Notes under the pieces: model-generated
What the model saw: only the letters and a program-made list of their open reading frames with translations
Database searches by the model: none
Told to the model about the DNA's origin: nothing
In this document: in pieces, positions 48,299 through 57,024 of the stretch
Numbering within the stretch: position 1 is the first letter of the stretch
Layout of the letters: each line of letters begins with the position of its first letter
Translations under genes and position numbers: made by a program
Assembly (NCBI GenBank): GCA_016715895.1
Contig: JADJXH010000004.1
Location: 1,426,001 to 1,490,000, forward strand
Source of the DNA: Flavobacteriales bacterium
GTDB lineage: Bacteria; Bacteroidota; Bacteroidia; Flavobacteriales_F; PHOS-HE28
Reading direction: 5' to 3'
Length of the DNA stretch: 64,000 nucleotides

Positions 48299-48522
48299 AC
48301 CGCGATGGAGAACGATTGCAGGCCGACGAACTCGGGCAGTGCTTCGATCTCTTCCTTGGTCATCTCCTCGAAGCACAGTTCCACCACCTCCTTCAGGTTC
48401 GTTTGCAGTTCATCCAAGCTTCTGGCCTGGGTGTGCGCACCCGGGATGCTGGGCACCATGCCGATGTAGAGCCCTGTCTCGGGATCGCGCTCGATGTGTG
48501 CCGTGAGTTGGATGTTGCGCAT
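48295..48522 (-). CDS. hicB: HicB-family antitoxin
   Basis: 75 residues. IERDPETGLYIGMVPSIPGAHTQARSLDELQTNLKEVVEL is the HicB partial RNase-H-like fold. The C-terminal DNA-binding domain seen in longer HicB proteins is absent or minimal. It lies upstream of the toxin, the less common hicBA order, and overlaps it by 4 nt. Confidence 0.9.
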   Translation of the reverse strand: MRNIQLTAHIERDPETGLYIGMVPSIPGAHTQARSLDELQTNLKEVVELCFEEMTKEEIEALPEFVGLQSFSIAV

Positions 48523-48594
48523 GGCAGTGCTTTGCTCAAAGATAGTCTTTCAACCACCGTAGGGCATCCGAACTGCCGCGCGCAACCGCAGCTC

Positions 48595-48795
48595 TCACCC
48601 CACCACCGCCTCCTGCTCGCCAGCCTCCATCACCGGCCGCACGGCATCCATCACCGCGTTCCACGCCTCGGGCGGCGCGTTCTTCAGCTGAACGAAGAGC
48701 GCGCGGTTCTCCGCGCGTGATCGTACTGGCACAATGTATTTGATCGAGGCGAGCAGCACGGGGAATTCCACCTGCTGCACGATGCGGTCGACCAC
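48595..48795 (-). CDS. Small ORF, possibly a remnant
   Basis: A 66-codon frame, VDRIVQQVEFPVLLASIKYIV and ENRALFVQLKNAPPEAWNAV, with protein-like composition and no recognised family. Its 5' end runs directly into dispersed repeat copy c, so it may be a truncated 3' fragment or a chance frame. The rest of 48523-48973 holds the repeat and a long imperfect inverted repeat (CTCCGCCGGGTC with GACCCGGCGG). Confidence 0.3.
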   Translation of the reverse strand: MVDRIVQQVEFPVLLASIKYIVPVRSRAENRALFVQLKNAPPEAWNAVMDAVRPVMEAGEQEAVVG

Positions 48796-48872
48796 CGGAG
48801 GTGTCCCACCAAAGCTCCGCCGGGTCTGTCGCGCTGTTTCGGCCTTGAGCCGGGAAGGCGTCGACCCGGCGG
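48790..48872 (+). repeat. Dispersed intergenic repeat, copy c, with extended inverted repeat
   Basis: GACCACCGGAGGTGTCCCAC, then CAAAGCTCCGCCGGGTCTG and TCGCGC (48790-48834). CCGCCGGGTC here pairs with GACCCGGCGG at 48863-48872. Matches copies a and b. Confidence 0.7.
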
Positions 48873-48973
48873 CTCGGAGCCGTGATCACCACAGCAACGT
48901 CTCAGGTTCCTGCCGCGCATCGATGATGTCAAGCATGTTCTGGTGCCCTGACTTTGGTCAACATTCGATCGCC

Positions 48974-49213
48974 ATGGATAACGCCCTCAAGAAGCTCGAC
49001 CTGATCCAGCGCTTGATGCAGGTATGGGACGAGGCCGCCTTGCAGGGCATCGCGAAGACCATTGAAGAGGAGGTGCCGGAAGCGGATGTGGACATGAGCG
49101 AAGAGGACTGGGCGGAGCTGGAGCGCCGCCGGGCGGAGCACCTGCGCGGCAAAGGGAGGTCCTACACCAAGGAGGAGGCCATGAGCGTGCTGCACGCAGC
49201 TCGGTTCAGGTGA
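48974..49213 (+). CDS. Orphan antitoxin-like small protein
   Basis: A 79-residue acidic helical protein. EDWAELERRRAEHLRGKGRSYTKEEAMSVLHAARF is the usual C-terminal toxin-neutralising segment of small Bacteroidota antitoxins paired with RelE/ParE toxins. No toxin follows: the next gene is an O-methyltransferase on the other strand. The start chosen is the ATG at 48974; longer starts run into repeat copy c. Confidence 0.6.
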   Translation: MDNALKKLDLIQRLMQVWDEAALQGIAKTIEEEVPEADVDMSEEDWAELERRRAEHLRGKGRSYTKEEAMSVLHAARFR

Positions 49214-49221
49214 TGCGCGCC

Positions 49222-49980
49222 TCACGCAGCACCCTGGTAAGTGGATACCAGCACCCGGTCCTTGATCGTGGTCTGGTACTCCACAAGGGTGTTGTGCGTG
49301 ACGGTGCGCCAGGTCTTGCCTTCCTCGCTCTTCATGTAGGCCTCGTAGTCCGGCACGCCGGGGAAGCCCACATTGTCCGCCACCACCACGGAGCCTTTGC
49401 GCAGCCATCCTTCCTGCACGATGCGCATGAGGTCGGGCATGTAGTGCTTCTTGTCGTGGTCGATGAATGCGAACTCGAGGCTGCCGGGGCCGAAACCGAA
49501 CGTGTGCTTCAGCGCTGCGACGGTCTTGCCCTCGTCACCAAGCACGCCATGCACCACGGTGACCCGATCATTGACACCTGCCTGCGCGAGTATGCGGTCT
49601 GCCACATGCTTGTTCGCCGCATTGAACTCGAGGGATACGATGCGCGCCTGCGGCGCGGCCAGGGCCATGCGTAGCGCGCTGTATCCGCAATAGGTGCCGA
49701 TCTCCAGGATGAGCCTGGGCGCCGCGTTGGCCAGTGCAGCATCAAGGATGGCGCCCTTCTCATCGCCCACGTTCATCAGAAAGCTCTCACCCCAGGCGAA
49801 TTCATCGATCACGCGGATGACATCACGGGCATCGCCTTTGCGCGCGGTGGACAGCACCTTCTGCGCCAGCTTCTCTTCCCGGCCATCGCCCACCTGCCAG
49901 GTCTTGAGCAGTTGGGGCATGCCCAGCATCATGCGCAGGAAGGACCAACTGAAGAATGGATTGCCTCGGCGTTGTGACAT
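49222..49980 (-). CDS. SAM-dependent O-methyltransferase, COMT-like
   Basis: 252 residues. LILEIGTYCGYSALRMALAAP is the SAM-binding motif of catechol-type O-methyltransferases, VSLEFNAANKHVADRILAQAG is motif II, and FAFIDHDKKHYMPDL gives the metal-binding Asp and Lys. VVADNVGFPGVPDY follows. It probably methylates a small catechol or phenolic acceptor. Start 49980 is preferred over 50046 because the extra 22 residues look intergenic. Confidence 0.85.
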   Translation of the reverse strand: MSQRRGNPFFSWSFLRMMLGMPQLLKTWQVGDGREEKLAQKVLSTARKGDARDVIRVIDEFAWGESFLMNVGDEKGAILDAALANAAPRLILEIGTYCGYSALRMALAAPQARIVSLEFNAANKHVADRILAQAGVNDRVTVVHGVLGDEGKTVAALKHTFGFGPGSLEFAFIDHDKKHYMPDLMRIVQEGWLRKGSVVVADNVGFPGVPDYEAYMKSEEGKTWRTVTHNTLVEYQTTIKDRVLVSTYQGAA

Positions 49981-50161
49981 GGGTGTAAGTCTTTGATCCA
50001 GGCCAAAGTTGATCGAAAGTGGTGAATGGGATGCGTCCGAGATCAACGTGGGTCACCATCAACGGACGTTCGCCGTGGCGTTCATTGAAAGCCATGTGAA
50101 CTGACCGCATCTGCGCCAGCGGATGTCAGCGCGCGGAGCACCATCTTCGGGATCGCTTCGC

Positions 50162-50731
50162 TCATCCGGCGCGCTCGTACGCTTCGCGCAGCCAGCCGAT
50201 CAGCTCCTTGTCCACCTCCCTGACATGGGCGATGCGCACGCGGTGGCTCACCATCGTGTTGAAGCTGCCGCTGGCCTCCAACCGGCCCTTCGGTCCGGTG
50301 CCCTTCAGGTTGATGCCCACGTCGAAGCGGTCGGCCGTGCTGGGCTGCAGGATGGCGAACTGCTTCTTGCGGCGCACGCTCACGTAAGCCTTCATCGGCA
50401 GCAGTTCCACATCCTTGCCGAATCCCATCAGGGCGTGCGCGAGCGCATCGTGGATCGGACGCAGCGCGGCCTTGGCACCCTTGTACTGTGCATCCACCAG
50501 TGATCCCCGGTCGTCCATGGTGGAGGCTGCGCTCTTGCTGAGCATCAGTGCCACCAGGTTGGCGTACCCGTGACCCAGCCCATGCTCGTTCTTCAGGAAG
50601 CTCACGCGCTCCCCGTGCTTCGCGAAGCCCTTGGAGGCGAGGAGTGCCATCCACTCCTCGAGGCTCTTCCCGGTCTTCTCCTGCAGATTGGCGATCATGC
50701 TGCGCGTGGCAGCGTCGAGTTCAGCGGCCAT
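50162..50731 (-). CDS. DUF4287/DUF5655 two-domain protein
   Basis: 189 residues. The N-terminal 70 residues (MIANLQEKTGKSLEEWMALL, LKNEHGLGHGYANLVALML) form a DUF4287 domain. The C-terminal part (YVSVRRKKQFAILQPSTADRFDVGINLKG, SHRVRIAHVREVDKELIGWLREAYERA) is DUF5655. The pair is common in soil and freshwater bacteria and its role is unknown. It stands alone. Confidence 0.8.
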   Translation of the reverse strand: MAAELDAATRSMIANLQEKTGKSLEEWMALLASKGFAKHGERVSFLKNEHGLGHGYANLVALMLSKSAASTMDDRGSLVDAQYKGAKAALRPIHDALAHALMGFGKDVELLPMKAYVSVRRKKQFAILQPSTADRFDVGINLKGTGPKGRLEASGSFNTMVSHRVRIAHVREVDKELIGWLREAYERAG

Positions 50732-50869
50732 GTGTATGGGAGTTCCTAATGATCATGACAAACCTAAACCGACCACCGTTGCTTTGCGCCTGCGTACAGC
50801 CGGCGGCTACGCTGAAGGCAGTAAAGCGACGATCTCAGGATCACCTCCCGGATCGCTCTGCTGCCTTCC

Positions 50870-51826
50870 ATGGGCATGTCCGCCAATGTGTGGAGTGCAG
50901 GCCTGGAGTATCTTCATCCGGTGCGCCTCCCGTCCATCATCATCACCACGTTCCTCGTCCTCGTCGCAAGCGCGCAGGAGGCGTTGGTGGAGCTGCCGAT
51001 GACCAGGCGCAGCAAGCTCCTCTTCATCGCGGTGTACCTGAACGATGATCCGGTGCCCTTGAACGTGCTCTTCGATTCGGGCGCGGGCGTGACGGTGGTG
51101 GACGATCGGGTGGCACGGGAGCGCGGGCTGCTGCTGACGGACTCGCTCTCCATCGGCACTTCGGGGAGGCCTGTGCAGGCGGCACACAGTCCGAACAACA
51201 GCCTTCGCCTGGGCGAACGTTTCGCGTTGGACAGCGTGGAGCTTTTCCTGATGGACCTTGGGCATCTGAGCGCACACTACAAGGTCCCGATCGATGCGAT
51301 CCTGGGTGTGGACCTGCTGAGCCGCGCCGTGGTGTGTACGGACCTGGATGCGATGCGCATGCGCGTCCACGACGCGCGTACCTATGTGCACAGCGGCGGC
51401 ACCGCAGGCATCACGGCCACCGAACTCGACTCGGGTACCTACGGCTTCCCGATGCAGGTGGTGCCCGATGGGCGGAAGGACCCCGTAGAGGTGATGGTGA
51501 AGCTGGACACCGGAGCGGACAACCACCTCACCTTCTACAACCACGCGGTGGTGGCGCACGGGCTGATGCGTCCCGGCAAGCGGTATCGGGGCACGTCCGG
51601 TTTCGGTGCGGAGCCCACCGTCACGCACAACCGCCATGGCAAGCTGGCCAGTGCCGGCGTGCAAGGCCGTAGCTGGCGGAATGTGCCCGTGGTGTACCAG
51701 GTGGATCCGGTGAACGCGGCTTCACGACATGCCTGCGACGGTCTCATCGGCCAGGGGCTGCTGAACGAATTCACCATCACCTACCACTTCCCGGCGGGCC
51801 TGGTGTACCTGGAGCCGAGGAGGTGA
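50870..51826 (+). CDS. Exported retropepsin-like aspartic protease with two D-S/T-G motifs
   Basis: 318 residues. A hydrophobic N-terminal segment (PSIIITTFLVLVASAQ) serves as signal peptide or anchor. The first aspartic-protease lobe has VLFDSGAG at residues 66-73 and the second has VKLDTGADNHL near 210-220; each lobe also has a hydrophobic-hydrophobic-Gly after it (ILGVDLL, LIGQGLL). Two motifs in one chain suggest a self-contained, pepsin-like active site. No catalytic residue appears missing. Substrate unknown. Confidence 0.78.
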   Translation: MGMSANVWSAGLEYLHPVRLPSIIITTFLVLVASAQEALVELPMTRRSKLLFIAVYLNDDPVPLNVLFDSGAGVTVVDDRVARERGLLLTDSLSIGTSGRPVQAAHSPNNSLRLGERFALDSVELFLMDLGHLSAHYKVPIDAILGVDLLSRAVVCTDLDAMRMRVHDARTYVHSGGTAGITATELDSGTYGFPMQVVPDGRKDPVEVMVKLDTGADNHLTFYNHAVVAHGLMRPGKRYRGTSGFGAEPTVTHNRHGKLASAGVQGRSWRNVPVVYQVDPVNAASRHACDGLIGQGLLNEFTITYHFPAGLVYLEPRR

Positions 51827-51986
51827 GGTCAAGCCGGCCGACCAGCAGTGCGGGCTCCATCCTCCCGCACGCTGAAGAACGCCGGCATCCTGCCACGGGC
51901 CCTCCACGCGCGTGTTCCCATCCATCAGCAGCGGGTGGGCGCTGGTGCTGAGCGGTGTGTCGCGCAGGGTGGCCGTGCGCTTCGCT

Positions 51987-53669
51987 TCACTGCTTCACGA
52001 ACCGAACAACGCGCGGTGGCGCATCGCCGGTGCGCAGGAGGTAGGGGCCGGGCGGCAGGGCGCTGATGTCGAGCGTGCTGTACGGTCCGCTGAGGGTGCC
52101 CCGCAGCAGCGTGCGGCCGGGCGGGTCGAGGATGAGGTACGGCACGGCGCGGGTTCCTTCTGTGCGGTGCACGATGAGGTGGTCCGTGGCGGGGTTGGGG
52201 AACAGCCGCATCGGCTCGTTCGCCGCGTCCGCGATGGCCGTGCTGAAGTCGCCGAACTTCAGCACGAACGCATCATCCAGGCCGGCGGATGCGCGGAGCA
52301 CTTCGCCGACGCCGGGGTCGAAGTCGACCGTATCCGCGAAGCGACCACCGACGGCGAAGGATCCATCCGTCATGATGGCGAGGGCGTTCCCGCGGTCGTC
52401 GCCGGCGCCGCCGAAGGTGAGGGCGCTGAGGAGCGCTCCTGTGGGGTCGAGCCGGAGGACGAACGCGTCGGTGCCGCCGAGGGAAAGCGCAGGGGCGCTG
52501 CCCGGGCCGGGGTCGAGGTCGGCGGTGCCGGAGAAGAAGCCGGTGAGGAAGAGCTGGTCGGCCGTATCGGCGACGAGCGCATAGCCGCGGTCCTCACCGG
52601 TGGAGCCGATGCGTGCGGCCCAGAGGTGGGCGCCGGCGGCATCGAAGGCGGTGACGAAGGCATCGATGCTCCCAGCGGCGGACAGTTGGTCCACGGCCGC
52701 ATCGGGGTCGAAGTCGACGCTGTTGGCGAAATGGCCGGCGACGTGCACCTCACCGAGGCTGTTGATCGCGACGGACCGTCCGGCATCCTCGCTGGAGAGG
52801 CCGCCGAAGCCCTTTGCCCAGAGGAACGCGCCGTTGGCATCCAGCTTCGACACGAAGACGTCCAGGCCACCGACGGAGGTCAGTGTGGCCACGCCCGCGC
52901 CCGGGTCGAGGTCGGCGTCCTGGGCGTAGGTGCCCGTGGTGACCACGTTCCCTTGATCGTCGACGGCAATGGCCTCGGCGATGTCCATGCCGGGGCCGCC
53001 CATGGTCGCCGCCCACAGGAAGGCGCCGTCGGGATCGAGCTTCAGGACGAAGATGTCGTTCCCGCCGGCGGAGGTGAGGAAGTTCGAGCCGGGGCCGGGG
53101 TCGAAGTCGATCGTTCCCGAGAAGTACCCGGCGACGTGGATGTTGGATGCGGCGTCAAGCGCGATGGCGCGTCCGTTCTCCAAGGTGGCTCCGCCGATGA
53201 CGTGCGCCCAGAGGAAGTTGCCCGTTGGGTCGAGCTTGAGGATGAGGACATCGAGGATCCCGGCCGGACCGATGAGGAAACTGCCCGGGCCCGGGTCCGC
53301 ATCGAACGGACTTTGGATGTAGCCGGTGATGTACGCGTTGCCCGCCGCATCGGCCGTGATGCTGGTGGCCACTTCCTGGGCGATGCCGCCGAAGGCGTAT
53401 CCATAGATCAGGTCACCTGTGGGGGTCAATTTCTGGATGAAGAAGTCGGTGGATCCATTGGTGGAGTCGGCCAGCTCGGCGGGCCCCGGATCAAGGTCGA
53501 GCAGACCGGTGAAGGACCCCGCGATGTACACGTTGCCCGAAAGGTCAGTGGCGATGCACTCGGTGCGGTCCACGCCGACATCGCCCAGGGTGGACACCCA
53601 TTGGAAGGGTTGCGCGGGACAGGTGCACGTGAATGCGCAGCAGAGCAGTGCGGCGAGGAGCGTTCGCAT
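51987..53669 (-). CDS. T9SS-secreted beta-propeller (SBBP repeat) protein
   Basis: 560 residues from the Met before the signal peptide (LLAALLCCAFTCTCPA). Eight or so repeats of about 50 residues read like GNVYIAGSFTG..DLDPGP and FVLKLDPTG.LLWA, the SBBP bacterial beta-propeller type. Each has a DPGPG-like turn with VDFDP or ADLDP. The C-terminal 80 residues (RLFPNPATDHLIVHRTEGTR through PYLLRTGDAPPRVVRFVKQ) are a T9SS type A sorting domain. It is predicted to be surface-exposed. Confidence 0.82.
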   Translation of the reverse strand: MRTLLAALLCCAFTCTCPAQPFQWVSTLGDVGVDRTECIATDLSGNVYIAGSFTGLLDLDPGPAELADSTNGSTDFFIQKLTPTGDLIYGYAFGGIAQEVATSITADAAGNAYITGYIQSPFDADPGPGSFLIGPAGILDVLILKLDPTGNFLWAHVIGGATLENGRAIALDAASNIHVAGYFSGTIDFDPGPGSNFLTSAGGNDIFVLKLDPDGAFLWAATMGGPGMDIAEAIAVDDQGNVVTTGTYAQDADLDPGAGVATLTSVGGLDVFVSKLDANGAFLWAKGFGGLSSEDAGRSVAINSLGEVHVAGHFANSVDFDPDAAVDQLSAAGSIDAFVTAFDAAGAHLWAARIGSTGEDRGYALVADTADQLFLTGFFSGTADLDPGPGSAPALSLGGTDAFVLRLDPTGALLSALTFGGAGDDRGNALAIMTDGSFAVGGRFADTVDFDPGVGEVLRASAGLDDAFVLKFGDFSTAIADAANEPMRLFPNPATDHLIVHRTEGTRAVPYLILDPPGRTLLRGTLSGPYSTLDISALPPGPYLLRTGDAPPRVVRFVKQ

Positions 53670-53773
53670 GTATGGGATGAGCTGTGGATCGTTCACGAAG
53701 GATGAAGATAGGTGGCGTGGGCGGACCGGATGACGGTGTACCGTCCGTCCCGCGTCCCCACGATCTTTGCGTC

Positions 53774-54313
53774 ATGCCCACCATCTGCTCGGTCTTCTGC
53801 GGCCTCAGCCTCGATGGCTTCATCGCCCGTCCCGATGGCGCGCTTGATTTCCTGGAAGGCGACGGCAGCGCTGCCATGGGCGACCACGGCTACGAGGCCT
53901 TCATGGCCGGTATCGACGCCATCGTGATGGGACGGAACACCTTCGAGGTGGTGCTGGGCTTCGAGCAATGGCCGTATACGAGGAAGGCCTTCGTGCTCAG
54001 CAGTGGCAAGGTGGATCTGTCCGTTGCGCATGCACGCGGTGCCGATGTGGAGCTGCTCAACGCCACGCCCGAGGAGGTGGTGCGCCAGCTGACCGAGCGC
54101 GGCCACAAGAGCCTCTACATCGACGGTGGTGCCACCATCCAACGCTTCCTGCGGGCGGGCCTCATCGACCGGCTGATCGTCACCCATGTGCCGGTGCTCA
54201 TCGGCCAGGGCATCCGGCTCTTCGGTCCGTTGGAGAAGGACATCCCCTTGAAGCTGGTGGAGAGCCGCAACGTTCCGGGCGGGCTGGTGCAGAGCGAATA
54301 CGTGCGGCGGTGA
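53774..54313 (+). CDS. Dihydrofolate reductase family (RibD-C) protein
   Basis: 179 residues. CSVFCGLSLDGFIARPDGALDFL opens the fold, AIVMGRNTFEVVLGFEQWPY holds the NADPH-binding G-R-x-T motif, and SLYIDGGATIQRFLRAGLIDRLIVTHVPVLIGQGI is the second NADPH/active-site region of RibD-C/YyaP-like reductases. The substrate is not known; a pterin or other small heterocycle is possible. Start at 53774 follows the usual M-x-x-x-S-x-DG pattern. Confidence 0.83.
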   Translation: MPTICSVFCGLSLDGFIARPDGALDFLEGDGSAAMGDHGYEAFMAGIDAIVMGRNTFEVVLGFEQWPYTRKAFVLSSGKVDLSVAHARGADVELLNATPEEVVRQLTERGHKSLYIDGGATIQRFLRAGLIDRLIVTHVPVLIGQGIRLFGPLEKDIPLKLVESRNVPGGLVQSEYVRR

Positions 54314-54350
54314 GGCGGCCCAAGTGTCGATCGCACCGGACCGTCACTTT

Positions 54351-54968
54351 TCAGGCGGGTTCCTTCCCGCCCTTCACCAGCAGCCATACGGCAAAGGCCA
54401 TTTCGCCCAGGATGCTGGGAACGGCCACCAGCATGAGGAAGGTCTCCGCATGCACCGCGTAGTTGGGCAGCAGGAAGTGTGCGCAGGTGTCCACCGCGTA
54501 CATGATGCCCGCGATGGCGAGGAAGAGGGCGATGAAGCGCGGCCGCCCAAGGATGCGGGCCAGCAGCAGCAGGTGGAAGCCGAAGAAGAAGAGGCCGATC
54601 AGCCAGATGGTGTTGAAGACCTCCACCTGATGCAGAACGGCCTCGGCGGTGGTCTCCTGCAAGGCGAACGGCAATGCGAAGACGGCCACGGCCATGATGG
54701 CGGCGTGCATCATGCGGAAGAGCATGGCAGGCAAGGAGAGGGCGTGGTCCTTGAAGAGCACGTACAGCGCCCAGGCGACCACCACATCGAACACCACGGT
54801 GACCATGAACGCGATGATGCCCGCACGCACCAGCATGTGCTGGCCGGTGACCGCCGCCACCGGGTCGGCCTTGATGCGCTCGAGCATCATGAAGTTGGCG
54901 AAGATGGCCGCGAAGAAGATGATCCAGTAGCTGATGCCGGCGAGGATGGAAAGGCTCCGGTGCGTCAT
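54351..54968 (-). CDS. DUF4386 family membrane protein
   Basis: 205 residues with six hydrophobic segments (about 9-29, 48-70, 84-104, 114-136, 141-160 and 176-196). SILAGISYWIIFFAAIFANFM at the start and LLLLARILGRPRFIALFLAIAG later match the DUF4386 pattern. Role unknown. It is convergent with the DHFR-like gene and stands alone. Confidence 0.75.
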   Translation of the reverse strand: MTHRSLSILAGISYWIIFFAAIFANFMMLERIKADPVAAVTGQHMLVRAGIIAFMVTVVFDVVVAWALYVLFKDHALSLPAMLFRMMHAAIMAVAVFALPFALQETTAEAVLHQVEVFNTIWLIGLFFFGFHLLLLARILGRPRFIALFLAIAGIMYAVDTCAHFLLPNYAVHAETFLMLVAVPSILGEMAFAVWLLVKGGKEPA

Positions 54969-55179
54969 GATGAGCTGCGGTATCGGGGTTGTGCATCGGC
55001 CGCGCTGAACGCATCACCGATGGACCGACCCGACCGAGCGGATGCGGGATGCCGCTCTGGGACCGCCACGCGGTCCGGGGTGAACGAAGGCGCGGGTCAG
55101 GTCGTGCTCGCGCCGGTATCGGGTGCAAGATAGCCCGGCCGCCCCAAGGGCGCGAACGCCGATCTTGCGGCAGCGATCG

Positions 55180-55926
55180 ATGACCATGCAGGGGCGTATC
55201 ACCAAGCTCGTCCAGGCGACGTACTTCGACGATGAGGGCATCCGGATACGGAGGCATTACCTCACCATGGGCGACCGGCAGCTGAAGCTGGAGCTGCGGG
55301 AGTCCGCGCGGTTGGGTCTGACCGTTGGTGACGAGGTGATCCTGGAGCTGGCCGCTGACGGTGTCATGGTCACCTCGATCTACAACAGGCACACGGACCA
55401 AGGGCACGGAACGCGGTGGAAGCGGTTGAAGCGTTCGCTCGGTCCCTGGGCCGGGACGCGCGTGATCCGCGGTACCGTGAAGCACAAGGAGCGCAACCGG
55501 TCGCGGGACGACCTGTCGCGCGAGGGCTACCACACGGTGGTGTACTTCGTGATCGAACTGGAGGACGGCGAGCGCTTTCTGGTGGACGAACGCGCGGGAA
55601 CGCCCGTACGGCCTGGCCATCGCGTGGAAGCGTTGGTCGGGCGCGGTGGCCGGGATGAGTTCGACACCCTGGCCTTCCGCGACCTCACAGCGGGCACGGA
55701 CAGCATGCCTTCCCCGTGGCCGGCACGGGTGGCGTTGATCGCGAGCCTGGTCACGGTCGGCTTCCTGGTCCAGGTGGTGCGCACGCACGCCATGGATGGT
55801 GCGCGCTGGTCCATGCTCCTGTTGGTCCTCGCGGTCCCCGGCGGACTGTGGTGGATGTTCGCCACCAAGCGGTGGGAGGCGCGTCGGGCGCTGGCCAGGC
55901 TGGACGAAGTGGGCCTCGGGTCGTGA
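55180..55926 (+). CDS. Membrane-anchored protein of unknown function
   Basis: 248 residues from MTMQGRITKLVQATYFDDEG. The first 170 residues are soluble and beta-rich, with two OB-like stretches (LELRESARLGLTVGDEVILEL and DTLAFRDL). Two hydrophobic segments near 184-202 and 207-226 form a C-terminal hairpin in the membrane, followed by a basic tail. No family recognised. A second ATG 6 nt downstream is equally plausible. Confidence 0.55.
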   Translation: MTMQGRITKLVQATYFDDEGIRIRRHYLTMGDRQLKLELRESARLGLTVGDEVILELAADGVMVTSIYNRHTDQGHGTRWKRLKRSLGPWAGTRVIRGTVKHKERNRSRDDLSREGYHTVVYFVIELEDGERFLVDERAGTPVRPGHRVEALVGRGGRDEFDTLAFRDLTAGTDSMPSPWPARVALIASLVTVGFLVQVVRTHAMDGARWSMLLLVLAVPGGLWWMFATKRWEARRALARLDEVGLGS

Positions 55927-55937
55927 TCGGTCGTTGA

Positions 55938-56861
55938 TCACCCGACCACCGGCACCACCTCCTTCTCCACGCTCCTGAACCGTTTCGGCACCGATGCGGT
56001 GATCGCTTCCGCCAGGGCGTCGAGGGCCTTGCGCCGCACGAAGGGTCTGCGCACCACGAGCACCACCTCACGCACGGGCTCGGGCGCCTCGAAGCGGCGC
56101 ACGTTGCGTTCGTCCCCGCGCACGCTCAGCTCGGGGACGAGCGTGAGCCCGTTGCCGCTGACCACCATCCGCTTGAGCGTTTCGATGCTGCCGGTGCTGT
56201 AGTGGATGTTGCGGTGGCCGGCCGCGCTGGGCTGCTGGCACACGCTGAGCACCTGGTCGCGCAGGCAATGGCCCTCGCTCAGCACCCACAGCGGGGCCTT
56301 GCGCAGGTCCTTGGCGGCGATCCGCTTTCGCTTCAGCAGGGCATGGCCATCGGGCAGGTAAACGAGAAAGGGCTCGTGGAAGAGCGTGATCGCTTCGAGG
56401 TCGTCGTCATCAACTGGTCCCGCCAGGATGCCGATGTCGAGCTGGCCGCTGCGCAGGCCCTTGAGGATGCGGCTGGTCCTGCGCTCATCGATGGAGAGCC
56501 CCGCCTCGGGATGCGCGTCGGCGAAGCGTTCCAGGAAGAGCGGCAGCAGGTAGGGCGCGAGCGTGGGGAGGATGCCGATGCGGTAGGTGCCCGAGGTGCC
56601 GGTGCGGAGCTCCTTCACCAGGTCGCGGAACTGGCCCGCCTCGCGCAGCACAACGCGCGCCTGATCGATCAGCAGCACGCCCTCGACCGTGGGTCGGGCC
56701 GGCTGGACCTTCCGCTGGAAGAGGGTGACGCCGAGCTCATCCTCCAGCTTGCGCACCATCATGGTGAGCGTGGGCTGGGTGACGTGGCACTGGCGCGCGG
56801 CCTTGCTGAACTGGCCGCTGTCGGCCACGGCCACGATGTACTGGAGCTGCTGGAGGGTCAT
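55938..56861 (-). CDS. oxyR: OxyR-type LysR regulator
   Basis: 307 residues. The N-terminal winged helix (LQQLQYIVAVADSGQFSKAARQCHVTQPTLTMMVRKLEDEL) is LysR-type. The sensor cysteines are C199 and C208 in SEGHCLRDQVLSVC, the same numbers as E. coli OxyR. Oxidation by peroxide would form the disulfide and activate transcription. It is divergent from katG with a 163-nt gap, the common arrangement for a regulator and its main target. Confidence 0.94.
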   Translation of the reverse strand: MTLQQLQYIVAVADSGQFSKAARQCHVTQPTLTMMVRKLEDELGVTLFQRKVQPARPTVEGVLLIDQARVVLREAGQFRDLVKELRTGTSGTYRIGILPTLAPYLLPLFLERFADAHPEAGLSIDERRTSRILKGLRSGQLDIGILAGPVDDDDLEAITLFHEPFLVYLPDGHALLKRKRIAAKDLRKAPLWVLSEGHCLRDQVLSVCQQPSAAGHRNIHYSTGSIETLKRMVVSGNGLTLVPELSVRGDERNVRRFEAPEPVREVVLVVRRPFVRRKALDALAEAITASVPKRFRSVEKEVVPVVG

Positions 56862-56871
56862 TAGACATGGT

Positions 56872-56894
56872 CGATAACGGCATCGAAACTATCG
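56872..56894. promoter_or_regulatory. Possible OxyR/LysR operator between oxyR and katG
   Basis: CGATA (56872-56876) and TATCG (56890-56894) form an interrupted dyad, and ATCGAAAC is repeated in tandem within it. LysR regulators bind such T-N11-A type dyads. It overlaps the region just upstream of oxyR, suiting autoregulation. A TAGCTTCG (56920-56927) is one mismatch from the -7 consensus for katG. Confidence 0.4.
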
Positions 56895-57024
56895 AAACGC
56901 TCGATGATGATCGTCAGGCTAGCTTCGCCCTCCACGCCGGACCTTGCCGGCGATCAGGAACGACCGGACGACCGAACCCTGCGAAGGCCGCCCTTGGGCT
57001 TTCGCGCCGATAAACCCAACGCCC

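Noticed and set aside
51827..51986. Possible coding remnant downstream of the retropepsin
   Set aside because: Short frames on both strands show no family features and no start; treated as intergenic.
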